Part shown: in pieces, positions 15,001 through 28,214 of the stretch
Position numbering within the stretch: position 1 is the stretch's first letter
Layout: each line of letters begins with the position of its first letter
DNA from: Colletes latitarsis
Taxonomy: Eukaryota > Arthropoda > Insecta > Hymenoptera > Colletidae
Assembly: GCF_051014445.1 (NCBI RefSeq)
Contig: NW_027488366.1
Coordinates: 16,076,001-16,140,000 of the forward strand
Reading direction: 5' to 3'
DNA: 64,000 nucleotides
Notes under the pieces: model-generated
Told to the model about the DNA's origin: nothing
Seen by the model: only the letters and a program-made list of their open reading frames with translations
Databases searched by the model: none
Translations under genes and position numbers: made by a program

Positions 15001-17995
15001 TAACATGTATTATTCTCAAAAATATTGATCGAAACCTGGTTTAATTGACTGTTTCAGTGTGGTCCCACATTACTACGTGATCCAAACCAGAAAAAACCCA
15101 GGATCCGTACAACAAGTATGCGAAGAATGCGAAAGTATGAGCCTGATGAGTGAAAATCCCAGGCCTAACCTAGACCTAACATGCGTTATCCTCAAAAATA
15201 TTGATCGAAACCTGGTATAATCGACTGTTTCAGTGTGGTACCACATTACTATGTGATCCAAACCAGAAAAAACCCAGGATCTGTTCAACAAGTATGCGAA
15301 AAACGCTAAACTGTGAGCCTGATGAGGGCAAATCTTAGACCTAACCCAGACCTAAGATGCGTTATCCTCTAAAATATTTATCCAGACCAGGTTTCATTGA
15401 ATGTTTCAGTGTGGAACCACTTTACTACGTGATCCAATCCAGAAATAGCCCAGGATCTAGCCATGAAGTATGAGAAATATGCGAAAGTATGAGCCTGATG
15501 AGGGCAAATCCAAGACCTATCCCAGACCTAACTTGCGTTGTCCACTAAGATATTGATGGAGACCAGGTTCAATTGACTGTTTCAGTGTTGTACTTCATTA
15601 CTACGTGATACAATCCAGAAACAGCCCAGGATCTAGCCATGAAGTATGAAAAATATGCGAAAGTATGAGCCTGATGAGTGCAAATCCTAGACCTAACCCA
15701 GACCTAACATGCGTTATCCTCTGAAATATTTATCAAGACCAGGTTTAATTGAATGTTTCAGTGTGGTACTACATTACTACGTGATGCAATCCAGAAAAAG
15801 CCCAGGATCTAGCCATCAAGTTTGAGAAATATGCGAAAGAATGAGCCTGATGAGGGCAAATACTAGAACTAACCCAGACCTAACATGCGTTATCCTCTAA
15901 AACATTGATCGCAACCAGGTTTAATGGACTGTTTCAGTGTGGTACCACACTACTACGTGATCCAAACCAGAAAAAACCCAGGATCTGTTCAACAAGTATG
16001 TGAAAAACGCGAAAGTATGAGCCTTATGAGTGCAAATCCTAGACCTAACCCAGACCTAACATGCGTTATCCTCTGAAATATTTATCAAGACCAAGTTTAA
16101 TTGAATGTTTCAGTGTGGTACTACATTACTACGTGATGCAATCCAGAAAAAGCCCAGGATCTAGCCATGAAGTATGAGAAATATGCGAAAGTATGAACCT
16201 AATGAGGGCAAATCCTAGACCTAACCCAAACCTAACATGCGTTATCCTCTGAAATATTTATCAAGACCAAGTTTAATTGAATGTTTCAGTGTGGTACTAC
16301 ATTACTACGTGATGCAATCCAGAAAAAGCCCAGGATCTAGCCATGAAGTATGAGAAATATGCGAAAGTATGAGCCTGATGAGTGCAAATCCTAGACCTAA
16401 CCCAGACCTAAGATGCGTTATCCTCTAAAATATTTATCCAGACCAGGTTTCATTGAATGTTTCAGTGTGGTACCACTTTACTACGTGATCCAATCCAGAA
16501 ATAGCCCAGGATCTAGCCATGAAGTATGAGAAATATGCGAAAGTAAGAGCCTGATGAGGGCAAATCCTAGACCTATCCCAGACCTAACTTCCGTTATCCT
16601 CTAAAATATTGATCGAAACCAGGTTTAATTGACTGTTTCAGCGTGGTACCACATTACTACGTGATACAATCCAGAAATAGCCCAGGAGCTAGCCATGAAG
16701 TATGAGAAATATGCGAAAGTATGAGCCTGATGAGGGCAAATCCTAGACCTAACCCAGACCTAACATCCGTTATTCTCTAAAATATTTATCAAGACCAGGT
16801 TTAATTGAATGTTTCAGTGTGGTACCACATTACTACGTCATCCAAACCAGAAAAAACCCAGGATCCGTTCAACAAGTATGCGAAGAATGCGAAAGTATGA
16901 GTCTGATCAGTGAAAATCTCAGGCCTTACCTAGACCTAACTTGCGTTGTCTTCTAAAATATTCATGGAAACCTGGTTTCATTGACTGTTTCAGTGTGGTA
17001 TTACATTACTACGTGATGCAATCTAGAAAAAGCCCAGGATCTAGCCATCAAGTGTGAGAAATATGCGAAAGAATGAGCCTGATGACAGCAAATCCCAGAC
17101 CTAACCTAGACCTAACATGCGTTATCCTCTAAAATATTGAGCGAAACCAGGTTTAATGGACTGTTTCAGTGTGGTACCACTTTACTACGTGATCCAATCC
17201 CGAAATAGCCCAGGATCTGTTCAACAAGTATGTGAAAGCCGCGAAACTGTGAGCCTGATGAGGGCAAATCTTAGACCTAACCTTGGCCTAACATGCGTTA
17301 TCCTCTAAGATATTTATCCAGACCAGGTTTCATTGAATGTTTCAGTGTGGTACCACTTTACTACGTGATCCAATCCAGAAATAGCCCAGGAGCTAGCCAT
17401 GAAGTATGAGAAATATGCGAAAGTAAGAGCCTGATGAGGGCAAATCCTAGACCTATCCCAGACCTAACTTCCGTTATCCTCTAAAATATTGATCGAAACC
17501 AGGTTTAATTGACTGTTTCAGCGTGGTACCACATACTACGTGATACAATCCAGAAACAGCCCAGGATCTAGCCATGAAGTATGAGAAATATGCGAAAGTA
17601 AGAGCCTGATGAGGGCAAATCCTAGACCTATCCCAGACCTAACTTCCGTTATCCTCTAAAATATTGATCGAAAACAGGTTTAATTGACTGTTTCAGTGTT
17701 GCACTTCATTACTAAGTGATGCAATCCAGAAACAGCCCAGGATCTGCCCATCAAGTATGAGAAATATGCGAAAGAATGAGCCTGATGGGGGCAAATCCTA
17801 GACCTAACCCAGACCTAACATGAATTATTCTCTAAAATATTGATCGAAACCAGGTTTAATTGACTGTTTCAGTGTTGTACTTTATTACTACGTGATGCAA
17901 TCCAGAAAAAGCCCAGGATCTAGCCATCAAGTATGAGAAATATGCGAAAGAATGAGCCTGATGAGAGCAAATCCCAGACCTAACCTAGACCTAAC
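1..17995. repeat. 176-bp satellite array, left diverged segment
   Basis: This segment is head-to-tail monomers of 176 bp. Landmarks recur in fixed order: GTTATCCTCTAAAATATTGAT, then GAAACCAGGTTTAAT, CAGTGTGGTACCACATTACT, ACGTGATCCAAACCAGAAA, CCCAGGATC, TATGTGAA, GAAAGTATGAG and CCCAGACCTAAC. Monomer classes differ mainly between CCCAGGATC and the 11-bp units; examples are GATCCGTTCAACAAG, GATCTGTTCAACGAG and GATCTAGCCATGAAG. Neighbouring monomers differ at many positions, more than in the right part of the window. Weak higher-order periodicity is visible: 3 monomers near 1-1070, 4 monomers near 4700-5460, and 10 monomers between 8249 and 10013. No gene is seen. Recurrent ORFs of about 63 codons come from one monomer frame and end at the TAA in CTCTAAAA. 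Confidence 0.95.
4507..4522. repeat. 16-bp perfect palindrome inside the monomer (example)
   Basis: AGTGTGGTACCACACT is its own reverse complement. It lies at about positions 52-67 of the monomer and occurs in the many monomers that read ACCACACTACT. Monomers reading ACCACATTACT keep a 12-bp core, TGTGGTACCACA. A third class has TGTGGGCCCACA (for example 26658-26669), also perfectly symmetric. A class reading GTGTTGTACTTCATT has lost the symmetry. A dyad like this could bind a dimeric protein; no known motif is assigned. Confidence 0.8.
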
Positions 17996-20900
17996 ATGAA
18001 TTATTATGCAATCCAGAAAAAGCCCAGGATCTAGCCATCAAGTATGAGAAATATGCGAAGGAATGAGCCTGATGAGAGCAAATCCCTGACCTAACCTAGA
18101 CCTAACATGAATTATTCTCTAAAATATTGATCAAAAGTAGGTTTAATTGACTGTTTCAGTGTGGTACCACATTACTACGTGATCCAATCCAGAAATAGCC
18201 CAGGATCTAGCCATGAAGTATGAGAAATATGCGAAAATATGAGCCTGATGAGGGCAAATCCTAGACCTAATCCAGACCTAACATGCGTTATTCTCTAAAA
18301 TATTGATGGAAACCAGGTTTAATTGACTGTTTCAGTGTTGTACTTCATTACTACGTGATCCAATCCAGAAATAGCCCAGGATCTAGCCATGAAGTATGAG
18401 AAATATGCGAAAATATGAGCCTGATGAGGGCAAATCCTAGACCTAATCCAGACCTAACATGCGTTATTCTCTAAAATATTGATGGAAACCAGGTTTAATT
18501 GACTGTTTCAGTGTTGTACTTCATTACTACGTCATGCAATCCAGAAAAAGCCCAGGATCTAGCCATCAAGTATGAGAAATATGCGAAAGAATGAGCCTGA
18601 TGAGAGCAAATCCCAGACCTAACCTAGTCCTAACATGAATTATTCTCTAAAATATTGATCGAAACCAGGTTTAATTGACTGTTTCAGTGTTGTACTTCAT
18701 TACTACGTGATGCAATCCAGAAAAAGTCCAGGATCTAGCCATCAAGTATGAGAAATATGCGAAAGAATGAGCCTGATGAGAGCAAATCCCAGACCTAACC
18801 TAGAACTAACATGTATTATTCTCAAAAATATTCATCGAAACCAGGTTTAATTGACTGTTTCAGTGTGGTCCCACATTACTACGTGATCCAAACCAGAAAA
18901 AACCCAGGATCCGTACAACAAGTATGTGAAGAATGCGAAAGTATGAGTCTGATGAGTGAAAATCCCAGACCTAACCTAGACCTAACATGCGTTATCCTCT
19001 AAAATATTGATCCAAACCAGGTTTAATGGACTGTTTCAGTGTGGTACCACACTACTACGTGATCCAAATCAGAAAAAACCCAGGATCTGTTCAACAAGTA
19101 TGTGAAAAACGCAAAAGTATGAGTTCGATGAGTGAAAATCCCAGGGCTAACCTAGACCTAACATGAATTATTCTCTAAAATATTGATCGAAACCTGGTTT
19201 AATCGACTGTTTCAGTGTGGTACCACATTACTACGTGATCCAAACCAGAAAAAACCCAGGATCTGTTCAACAAGTATGTGAAGAATGCGAAAGTATGAGT
19301 CTGATGAGTGAAAATCCCAGACCTAACCTAGACCTAACATGCGTTATCCTCTAAAATATTGATCCAAACCAGGTTTAATGGACTGTTTCAGTGTGGTACC
19401 ACACTACTACGTGATCCAAATCAGAAAAAACCCAGGATCTGTTCAACAAGTATGTGAAAAACGCAAAAGTATGAGTTTGATGAGTGAAAATCCCATGGCT
19501 AACCTAGACCTAACATGCGTTCTCCTCTAAAATATTGATCGAAACCAGGTTTAATCGACTGTTTCAGTGTGGTACCACATTACTACGTGATCCAAACCAG
19601 AAAAAACCCAGGATCCGTTCAACAAGTATGTGAAGAATGCGAAAGTATGAGTCTGATGAGTGAAAATCCCCGACCTAACCTAGACCTAACATGCGTTATC
19701 CTCTAAAATATTGATCCAAACCAGGTTTAATGGACTGTTTCAGTGTGGTACCATACTACTACGTGATCCAAACCAGAAAAAACCCAGGATCTGTTCAACA
19801 TGTATGTGAAAAACGCGAAAGTATGAGCCTGATGAGGGCAATTCCCAGACCTATCCCAGACCTGACTTGCGTTGTCCTCTAAGATATTGATGGAAACCAG
19901 GTTTAATTGACTGTTTCTGTGTTGTACTTCATTACTACGTGATACCATCCAGAAAAAGCCCAGCATCTAGCCATCAAGTATGAGAAATATGCGAAAGAAT
20001 GAGCCTGATGAGAGCAAATCCCAGACTTAACCTAGACCTAACATGCGTTATCCCCTAAAATATTGATCCAAACCAGGTTTAATGGACTGTTTCAGTGTGG
20101 TACCATACTACTACGTGATCCAAACCAGAAAAAACCCAGGATCTGTTCAACATGTATGTGAAAAACGCGAAAGTAGGAGCCTGATGAGGGCAAATCCCAG
20201 ACCTATCCCAGACCTGACTTGCGTTGTCCTCTAAGATATTGATGGAAACCAGGTTTAATTGACTGTTTCTGTGTTGTACTTCATTACTACGTGATGCAAT
20301 CCCGAAAAAGCCCAGCATCTAGCCATCAAGTATGAGAAATATGCGAAAGAATGAGCCTGATGAGAGCAAATCCCAGACCTAACCTAGAACTAACATGTAT
20401 TATTCTCAAAAATATTCATCGAAACCAGGTTTAATTGACTGTTTCAGTGTGGTCCCACATTACTACGTGATCCAAACCAGAAAAAACCCAGGATCCGTAC
20501 AACAAGTATGTGAAGAATGCGAATGTATGAGTCTGATGAGTGAAAATCCCAGACCTAACCTAGACCTAACATGCGTTATCCTCTAAAATATTGATCCAAA
20601 CCAGGTTTTATGGACTGTTTCAGTGTGGTACCACACTACTACGTGATCCAAACCAGAAAAAACCCAGGATCTGTTCAACAAGTATGTGAAAAACGCAAAA
20701 GTATGAGTCTGATGAGTGAAAATCCCAGGGCTAACCTAGACCTAACATGCGTTATCCTCTAAAATATTGATCGAAACCAGGTTTAATCGACTGTTTCAGT
20801 GTGGTACCACATTACTACGTGATCCAAACCAGAAAAAACCCAGGATCCGTTCAACAAGTATGTGAAAAACGCGAAAGTATGAGCCTGATGGGGGCAAATC

Positions 20901-22359
20901 CCAAACCTATCCCAGACCTAACTTGCGTTGTCCTCGAAGATATTGATGGAAACCAGGTTTAATTGACTGTTTCAGTGTTGTACTTCATTACTACGTGATG
21001 CAATCCAGAAAAAGTCCAGGATCTAGCCATCAAGTATGAGAAATATGCGAAAGAATGAGCCTGATGAGAGCAAATCCTTGACCTAACCTAGACCTAACAT
21101 GCATTATTATCTAAAATATTGATCGAAACCTGGTTTAATCGACTGTTTCAGTGTGGTACCACATTACTATGTGATCCAAACCAGAAAATAACCCAGGATC
21201 TGTTCAAGGAGTATGTGAAGTGTGCGAAATTATGAGTCTGATGAGGTCAAATCCCTGACCTATCCCAGACCTAACTTGCGTTATCCTCTAAAATATTTAT
21301 CAAGACCAGGTTTAATTGAATGTTTCAGTGTGGTACCACATTACTACGTCATCCAAACCAGAAAAAACCCAGGATCCGTTCAACAAGTTAGCGAAGAATG
21401 CGAAAGTATGAGTCTGATCAGTGAAAATCTCAGGCCTTACCTAGACCTAATTTGCGTTGTCTTCTAAAATATTCATGGAAACCTGGTTTCATTGACTGTT
21501 TCAGTGTGGTACAACATTACTACGTGATCCAAACCAGAAAAAACCCAGGATCTGTTCAACAAGTATGTGAAAAACGCAAAAGTATGAGTCTGATGAGGGC
21601 AAATCCCAGACCTATCCCAGACCTAACTTGCGTTGTCCTCGAAGATATTGATGGAAACCAGGTTTAATTGACTGTTTCAGTGTTGTACTTCATTACTACG
21701 TGATGCAATCCAGAAAAAGTCCAGGATCTAGCCATCAAGTGTGAGAAATATGCGAAAGTAAGAGCCTGATGAGGGCAAATCCCAGACCTAACCTACACCT
21801 AACATGCGTTATCCTCTAAAATATTGAGCAAAACCAGGTTTAATGGACTGTTTCAGTGTGGTACCACACTACTACGTGATCCAAACCAGAAAAAACCCAG
21901 GATCTGTTCAACATGTATGTGAAAAACGCGAAAGTATGAGCCTGATGAGGGCAAATCCCAGACCTATCCTAGACCTAACTTGCGTTGTCCTCTAAGATAT
22001 TGATGGAAACCAGGTTTAATTGACTGTTTCAGTGTGGTACCACTTTACTACGTGATCCAATCCAGAAATAGCCCAGGATCTAGCCATGAAGTATGAGAAA
22101 TATGCGAAAGTATGAGCCTGATGAGGGCAAATCCAAGACCTATCCCAGACCTATCTTGCGTTGTCCTCTAAGATATTGATGGAGACCAGGTTCAATTGAC
22201 TGTTTCAGTGTTGTACTTCACTACTACGTGATACAATCCAGAAACAGCCCAGGATCTAGCCATGAAGTATGAGAAATATGCGAAAGTATGAGCCTGGTGA
22301 GTGCGAATCCTAGACCTAACCCAGACCTAACATGCGTTATCCTCTGAAATATTTATCAA

Positions 22360-24695
22360 GACCAGGTTTAATTGAATGTTTCAGTGTGGTACTACATTAC
22401 TACGTGATGCAATCCAGAAAAAGCCCAGGATCTAGCCATCAAGTTTGAGAAATATGCGAAAGAATGAGCCTGATGAGGGTAAATACTAGACCTAACCTAG
22501 ACCTAACATGAATTATTATGCAATCCAGAAAAGGCCCAGGATCTAGCCATCAAGTATGAGAAATATGCGAAAGAATGAGCCTGATGAGAGCAAATCCCAG
22601 ACCTAACCTAGACCTAACATGAATTATTCTCTAAAATATTGATCGAAACCAGGTTTAATTGACTGTTTCAGTGTTGTACTTCATTACTACGTGATGCAAT
22701 CCAGAAAAAGTCCAGGATCTAGCCATCAAGTATGAGAAATATGCGAAAGAATGAGCCTGATGAGAGCAAATCCTTGACCTAACCTAGACCTAACATGAAT
22801 TATTCTCTAAAATATTGATCGAAACCTGGTTTAATCGACTGTTTCAGTGTGGTACCACATTACTATGTGATCCAAACCAGAAAATAACCCAGGATCTGTT
22901 CAAGGAGTATGTGAAGTGTGCGAAATTATGAGTCTGATGAGGTCAAATCCCTGACCTTTCCCAGACCTAACTTGCGTTATCCTCTAAAATATTTATCAAG
23001 ACCAGGTTTAATTGAATGTTTCAGTGTGGTACCACATTACTACGTCATCCAAACCAGAAAAAACCCAGGATCCGTTCAACAAGTATGCGAAGAATGCGAA
23101 AGTAAGAGTCTGATCAGTGAAAATCTCAGGCCTTACCTAGACCTAACTTGCGTTGTCTTCTAAAATATTCATGGAAACCTGGTTTCATTGACTGTTTCAG
23201 TGTGGTACTACATTACTACGTGATCCAAACCAGAAAAAACCCAGGATCTGTTCAACAAGTATGTGAAAAACGCAAAAGTATGAGTCTGATGAGTAAAAAT
23301 CCCAGGGCTAACCTAGACCTAACATGCGTTATCCTCTAAAATATTGATCGAAACCAGGTTTAAGCGACTGTTTCAGTGTGGTACCATATTACTACGTGAT
23401 CCAAACCAGAAAAAACCCAGGATCCGTTCAACAAGTATGTGAAGAATGCGAAAGTATGAGTCTGATGAGTGAAAATCCCCGACCTAACCTAGACCTAACA
23501 TGCGTTATCCTCTAAAATATTGATCCAAACCAGGTTTAATTGAATGTTTCAGTGTGGTACTACATTACTACGTGATGCAATCCAGAAAAAGCCCAGGATC
23601 TAGCCATCAAGTTTGAGAAATATGCGAAAGAATGAGCCTGATGAGGGTAAATACTAGACCTAACCTAGACCTAACATGAATTATTATGCAATCCAGAAAA
23701 AGCCCAGGATCTAGCCATCAAGTATGAGAAATACGCGAAAGAATGAGCCTGATGAGAGCAAATCCCAGACCTAACCTAGACCTAACATGAATTATTCTCT
23801 AAAATATTGATCGAAACCAGGTTTAATTGACTGATTCAGTGTTGTACTTCATTACTACGTGGTGCAATCCAGAAAAAGTCCAGGATCTAGCCATCAAGTA
23901 TGAGAAATATGCGAAAGAATGAGCCTGATGAGAGCAAGTCCCTGACCTAACCTAGACCTAACATGAATTATTCTCTAAAATATTGATCGAAACCTGGTTT
24001 AATCGACTGTTTCAGTGTGGTACCACATTACTATGTGATCCAAACCAGAAAATAACCCAGGATCTGTTCAAGGAGTATGTGAAGTGTGCGAAATTATGAG
24101 TCTGATGAGGTCAAATCCCTGACCTATCCCTGACCTAACTTGCGTTATCCTCTAAAATATTTATCAAGACCAGGTTTAATTGAATGTTTCAGTGTGGTAC
24201 CACATTACTACGTCATCCAAACCAGAAAAAACCCAGGATCCGTTCAACAAGTATGCGAAGAATGCGAAAGTATGAGTCTGATCAGTGAAAATCTCAGGCC
24301 TTACCTAGACCTAACTTGCGTTGTCTTCTAAAATATTCATGGAAACCTGGTTTCATTGACTGTTTCAGTGTGGTACTACATTACTACGTGATCCAAACCA
24401 GAAAAAACCCAGGATCTGTTCAACAAGTATGTGAAAAACGCAAAAGTATGAGTCTGATGAGTGAAAATCCCAGGGCTAACCTAGACCTAACATGCGTTAT
24501 CCTCTAAAATATTGATCGAAACCAGGTTTAATCGACTGTTTCAGTGTGGTACCACATTACTACGTGATCCAAACCAGAAAAAACCCAGGATCCGTTCAAC
24601 AAGTATGTGAAGAATGCGAAAGTATGAGTCTGATGAGTGAAAATCCCCGACCTAACCTAGACCTAACATGCGTTATCCTCTAAAATATTGATCCA
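22360..24695. repeat. 1,168-bp tandem duplication containing a short monomer
   Basis: Two near-identical copies lie head to tail, about 22360-23527 and 23528-24695. Each contains six full monomers and one 111-bp monomer (6x176+111=1167). Shared private markers are TTTGAGAAATATGCG, GAGGGTAAATACTAG and the junction AATTATTATGCAATCC, all shifted by 1,168 bp. Part of the block is also related to 21130-21640, offset 1,696 bp, which is nine monomers plus the short one. This is a local higher-order unit of the satellite, probably made by unequal crossing-over. The edges are placed by eye and could be off by tens of bases. Confidence 0.8.
22501..22530. repeat. Junction of a 65-bp-deleted satellite monomer
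   Basis: The sequence passes from the start of a monomer (ACATGAATTATT) directly to ATGCAATCCAG. About 65 bp of the normal monomer are missing (CTCTAAAAT to TACTACGTG), including the palindromic dyad. The same junction appears near 18000 and near 23680, so the deletion happened once and was then copied. It is a useful marker of array history. Confidence 0.85.
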
Positions 24696-27647
24696 AACCA
24701 GGTTTAATGGACTGTTTCAGTGTGGTACCACACTACTACGTGATCCAAACCAGAAAAAACCCAGGATCTGTTCAACATGTATGTGAAAAACGCGAAAGTA
24801 TGAGCCTGATGAGGGCAAATCCCAGACCTATCCCAGACCTAACTTGCGTTGTCCTCTAAGGTATTGATGGAAACCAGGTTTAATTGACTGTTTCTCTGTT
24901 GTACTTCATTACTACGTGATGCAGTCCAGAAAAAGCCCAGCATCTAGCCACCAAGTATGAGAAATATGCGAAAGAATGAGCCTGATGAGAGCAAATCCCA
25001 GACCTAACCTAGACCTAACATGTATTATTCTCAAAAATATTGATCGAAAGCAGGTTTAATTGACTGTTTCAGTGTGGTCCCACATTACTACGTGATCCAA
25101 ACCAGAAAAAACCCGGGATCCGTACAACAAGTATGTGAAGAATGCGAAAGTATGAGTCTGATGAGTGAAAATCCCCGACCTAACCTAGACCTAACATGCG
25201 TTATCCTCTAAAATATTGATCCAAACCAGGTTTAATGGACTGTTTCAGTGTGGTACCATACTACTACGTGATCCAAACCAGAAAAAACCCAGGATCTGTT
25301 CAACATGTATGTGAAAAACGCGAAAGTATGAGCCTGATGAGGGCAAATCCCAGACCTATCCTAGACCTAACTTGCGTTATCCTCTAAAATATTGATCCAA
25401 ACCAGGTTTAATGGACTGTTTCAGTGTGGTACCACACTACTACGTGATCCAAACCAGAAAAAACCCAGGATCTGTTCAACAAGTATGTGAAAAACGCAAA
25501 AGTATGAGTCTGATGAGTGAAAATCCCAGGGCTAACCTTGACCTAACATGCGTTATCCTCTAAAATATTGATCGAAACCAGGTTTAATCGACTGTTTCAG
25601 TGTGGTACCACATTACTACGTGATCCAAACCAGAAAAAACCCAGGATCCGTTCAACAAGTATGTGAAGAATGCGAAAGTATGAGTCTGATGAGTGAAAAT
25701 CCCCGACCTAACCTAGACCTAACATGCGTTATCCTCTAAAATATTGATCCAAACCATGTTTAATGGACTGTTTCAGTGTGGTACCACACTACTACGTGAT
25801 CCAAACCAGAAAAAACCCAGGATCTGTTCAACATGTATGTGAAAAACGCGAAAGCATGAGCCTGATGGGAGCAAATCCCAAACCTATCCCAGACCTAACT
25901 TGCGTTGTCCTCGAAGATATTGATGGAAACCAGGTTTAATTGACTGTTTCAGTGTTGTACTTCATTACTACGTGATGCAATCCAGAAAAAGTCCAGGATC
26001 TAGCCATCAAGTATGAGAAATATGCGAAAGAATGAGCCTGATGAGAGCAAATCCCAGACCTAACCTAGACCAAACATGTGTTATTCTCAAGAATATTGAT
26101 CGAAAGCAGGTTTAATTGACTGTTTCAGTGTGGTCCCACATTACTACGTGATCCAAACCAGAAAAAACCCGGGATCCGTACAACAAGTATGTGAAGAATG
26201 CGAAAGTATGAGTCTGATGAGTGAAAATCCCAGACCTAACCTAGACCTAACATGCGTTGTCCTCTAAAATATTGATCCAAACCAGGTTTAATGGACTGTT
26301 TCAGTGTGGTACCACACTACTACGTGATCCAAACCAGAAAAAACCCAGGATCTGTTCAACAAGTATGTGAAAAACGCAAAAGTATGAGTCTGATGAGTGA
26401 AAATCCCAGACCTAACCTAGACCTAACATGAATTATTCTCTAAAATATTGATCGAAACCTGGTTTAATCGACTGTTTCAGTGTGGTACCACATTACTATG
26501 TGATCCAAACCAGAAAATAACCCAGGATCTGTTCAAGGAGTATGTGAAGTGTGCGAAATTATGAGTCTGATAAGGTCAAATCCCTGACCTATCCCAGACC
26601 TAACTTGCGTTATCCTCTAAAATATTTATCAAGACCAGGTTTAAATGATTGTTTCAGTGTGGGCCCACATTACTACGTGATCCAAACCAGAAAAAACCCA
26701 GGATCCGTTCAACAAGTATGTGAAGAATGCGAAAGTATGAGTCTGATGAGTGAAAATCCCAGACCTAACCGAGGCCTAACATGCGTCATCCTCTAAAATA
26801 TTGATTGAAACCAGGTTTAATTGACTGTTTCAGCGTGGTACCACATTACTACGTGATACAATCCAGAAACAGCCCAGGATCTAGCCATGAAGTATGAGAA
26901 ATATGCGAAAGTATGAGCCTGATGAGGGCAAATCCTAGACCTAACCCAGACCTAACATGCGTTATCCTCTAAAATATTTATCAAGACCAGGTTTAATTGA
27001 TTGTTTCAGTGTGGTCCCACATTACTAAGTGATGCAAACCAGAAAAAACCCAGGATCTGTATCAACGAGTATGTGAAGTGTGCGAAAGTATGAGACTGAT
27101 GGGGTCAAATCCCAGACCTATCCCAGACCTAACCTGCGTTATCCTCTAAAATATTGATTGAAACCAGGTTTAATCGACTGTTTCAGTGTGGTACCACATT
27201 ACTACGTGATCCAAACCAGAAAAAACCCAGGATCAGTTCAACAAGTATGTGAAGAATGCGAAAGTATGAGTCTGATGAGTGAAAATCCCAGACCTAACCG
27301 AGGCCTAACATGCGTCATCCTCTAAAATATTGATTGAAACCAGGTTTAATTGACTGTTTCAGCGTGGTACCACATTACTACGTGATACAATCCAGAAACA
27401 GCCCAGGATCTAGCCATGAAGTATGAGAAATATGCGAAAGAATGAGCCTGATGAGAGCAAATCCCAGACCTAACCTAGACATCACATGAATTATTCTCTA
27501 AAATATTTATCGAAACCTGGTTTAATCGACTGTTTCAGTGTGGTACCACATTACTATGTTATACAAACCAGAAAATAACCCAGGATCTGTTCAACGAGTA
27601 TGTGAAGTGTGCGAAAGTATGAGTCTGATGGGGTCAAATCCCAGACC

Positions 27648-27659
27648 TATCCCAGACCT

Positions 27660-27664
<5 letters not shown>
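27648..27664. repeat. Target-site duplication, left copy, truncated element
   Basis: TATCCCAGACCTAACTT stands here directly before the T run and again at 29452-29468 directly after the truncated 5' end of the element. The last two T bases overlap the T run, so the true length is 15-17 bp. The uninterrupted site is still visible in other monomers, for example near 44955-44975. Confidence 0.85.

Positions 27665-27698
<34 letters not shown>
27663..27698 (-). other. Poly(A) tail of the truncated element
   Basis: An unbroken run of 36 T on the + strand is the 3' poly(A) of the minus-strand element. One or two of the T bases belong to the target (…CCTAACTT). The run is uninterrupted and 6 bases longer than in the full-length copy, which fits young, independent insertions. 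Confidence 0.93.
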
Positions 27699-27699
<1 letters not shown>

Positions 27700-28214
27700 T
27701 CGTGGGGAAAATCTTCGAAAGACTCCCTCCCACCTCCTTGGGGAGAGGTGGGAGGGGTGTGTGGGATTCCCCGCGCCCGTACAACGACAGGCGCGGGACC
27801 TACCCACTAAAAACCCCACGGTGACCCTTCGGCACGCTTTGGGAGGATACCGGGAATCGCTCGAAGCATTCTTCCGGTATCCTCCCCGTGCCCGCGCTTT
27901 CGCGCCCATCCCCCGGGGGGACAATCGGTCCCCCCAGTAGACACACTGCCTCATAGCGGCGGGACGGGGCCACTCCATCCCGCCGCTATCCGTCCCGGGG
28001 CCGCGTTTAGTGGCGGCTGCGTGCCCCAACTCGCAACCGCCCGCGACCCCGTTTCCACCCCTCGGCGGCCGGGCGTTCATGGCCGCACCAGACCGTCGAG
28101 GGTGCCTCCCCTTGCGTCGGACCGGTAGGGGGAGGCACTCCTACCCCCAACCGGTCCGACCCGGCGCCGCCTGGCGGGAGGAGGGTCCCCTCAGGACCCC
28201 CCTCCCAGCCTAGG
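27699..28214 (-). other. 3' UTR of the truncated element, with hairpins
   Basis: This is about 516 bp between the ORF2 stop and the poly(A). It holds perfect inverted repeats: 27725-27735 with 27746-27756 (11 bp), 27770-27777 with 27790-27797 (8 bp), 27841-27853 with 27874-27886 (13 bp), 27953-27964 with 27978-27989 (12 bp), and 28116-28126 with 28150-28160 (11 bp plus an inner G5/C5 pair). The full-length copy has the same set at +7,081 bp. In this clade the 3' end of the RNA is where the reverse transcriptase binds, so a recognition role is plausible but inferred. Confidence 0.8.

Larger units (their letters stand above)
17996..27647. repeat. 176-bp satellite array, recently rearranged segment
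   Basis: The same satellite continues in the same orientation, with clearer recent duplications. One monomer is duplicated in tandem almost exactly (18181-18356 and the next 176 bp). A dimer of 352 bp is repeated around 19680-20385. A block at 18811 recurs at 20395, nine monomers away. A 65-bp-deleted (111-bp) monomer occurs at about 18000, 22512 and 23680. The segment stops at the retrotransposon target site, where the left target-site duplication begins. I see no gene or RNA gene in it. Confidence 0.95.

Noticed and set aside
1..27647. A CRISPR-like repeat array
   Set aside because: The whole 176-bp unit repeats with no unique spacers between short repeats, and the setting is eukaryotic with a LINE. 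It is a satellite.
27663..27698. The T run as a transcription terminator or assembly gap filler
   Set aside because: It abuts the 3' UTR of a minus-strand LINE and a target-site duplication, and a second copy has the same feature. It is a poly(A) tail.
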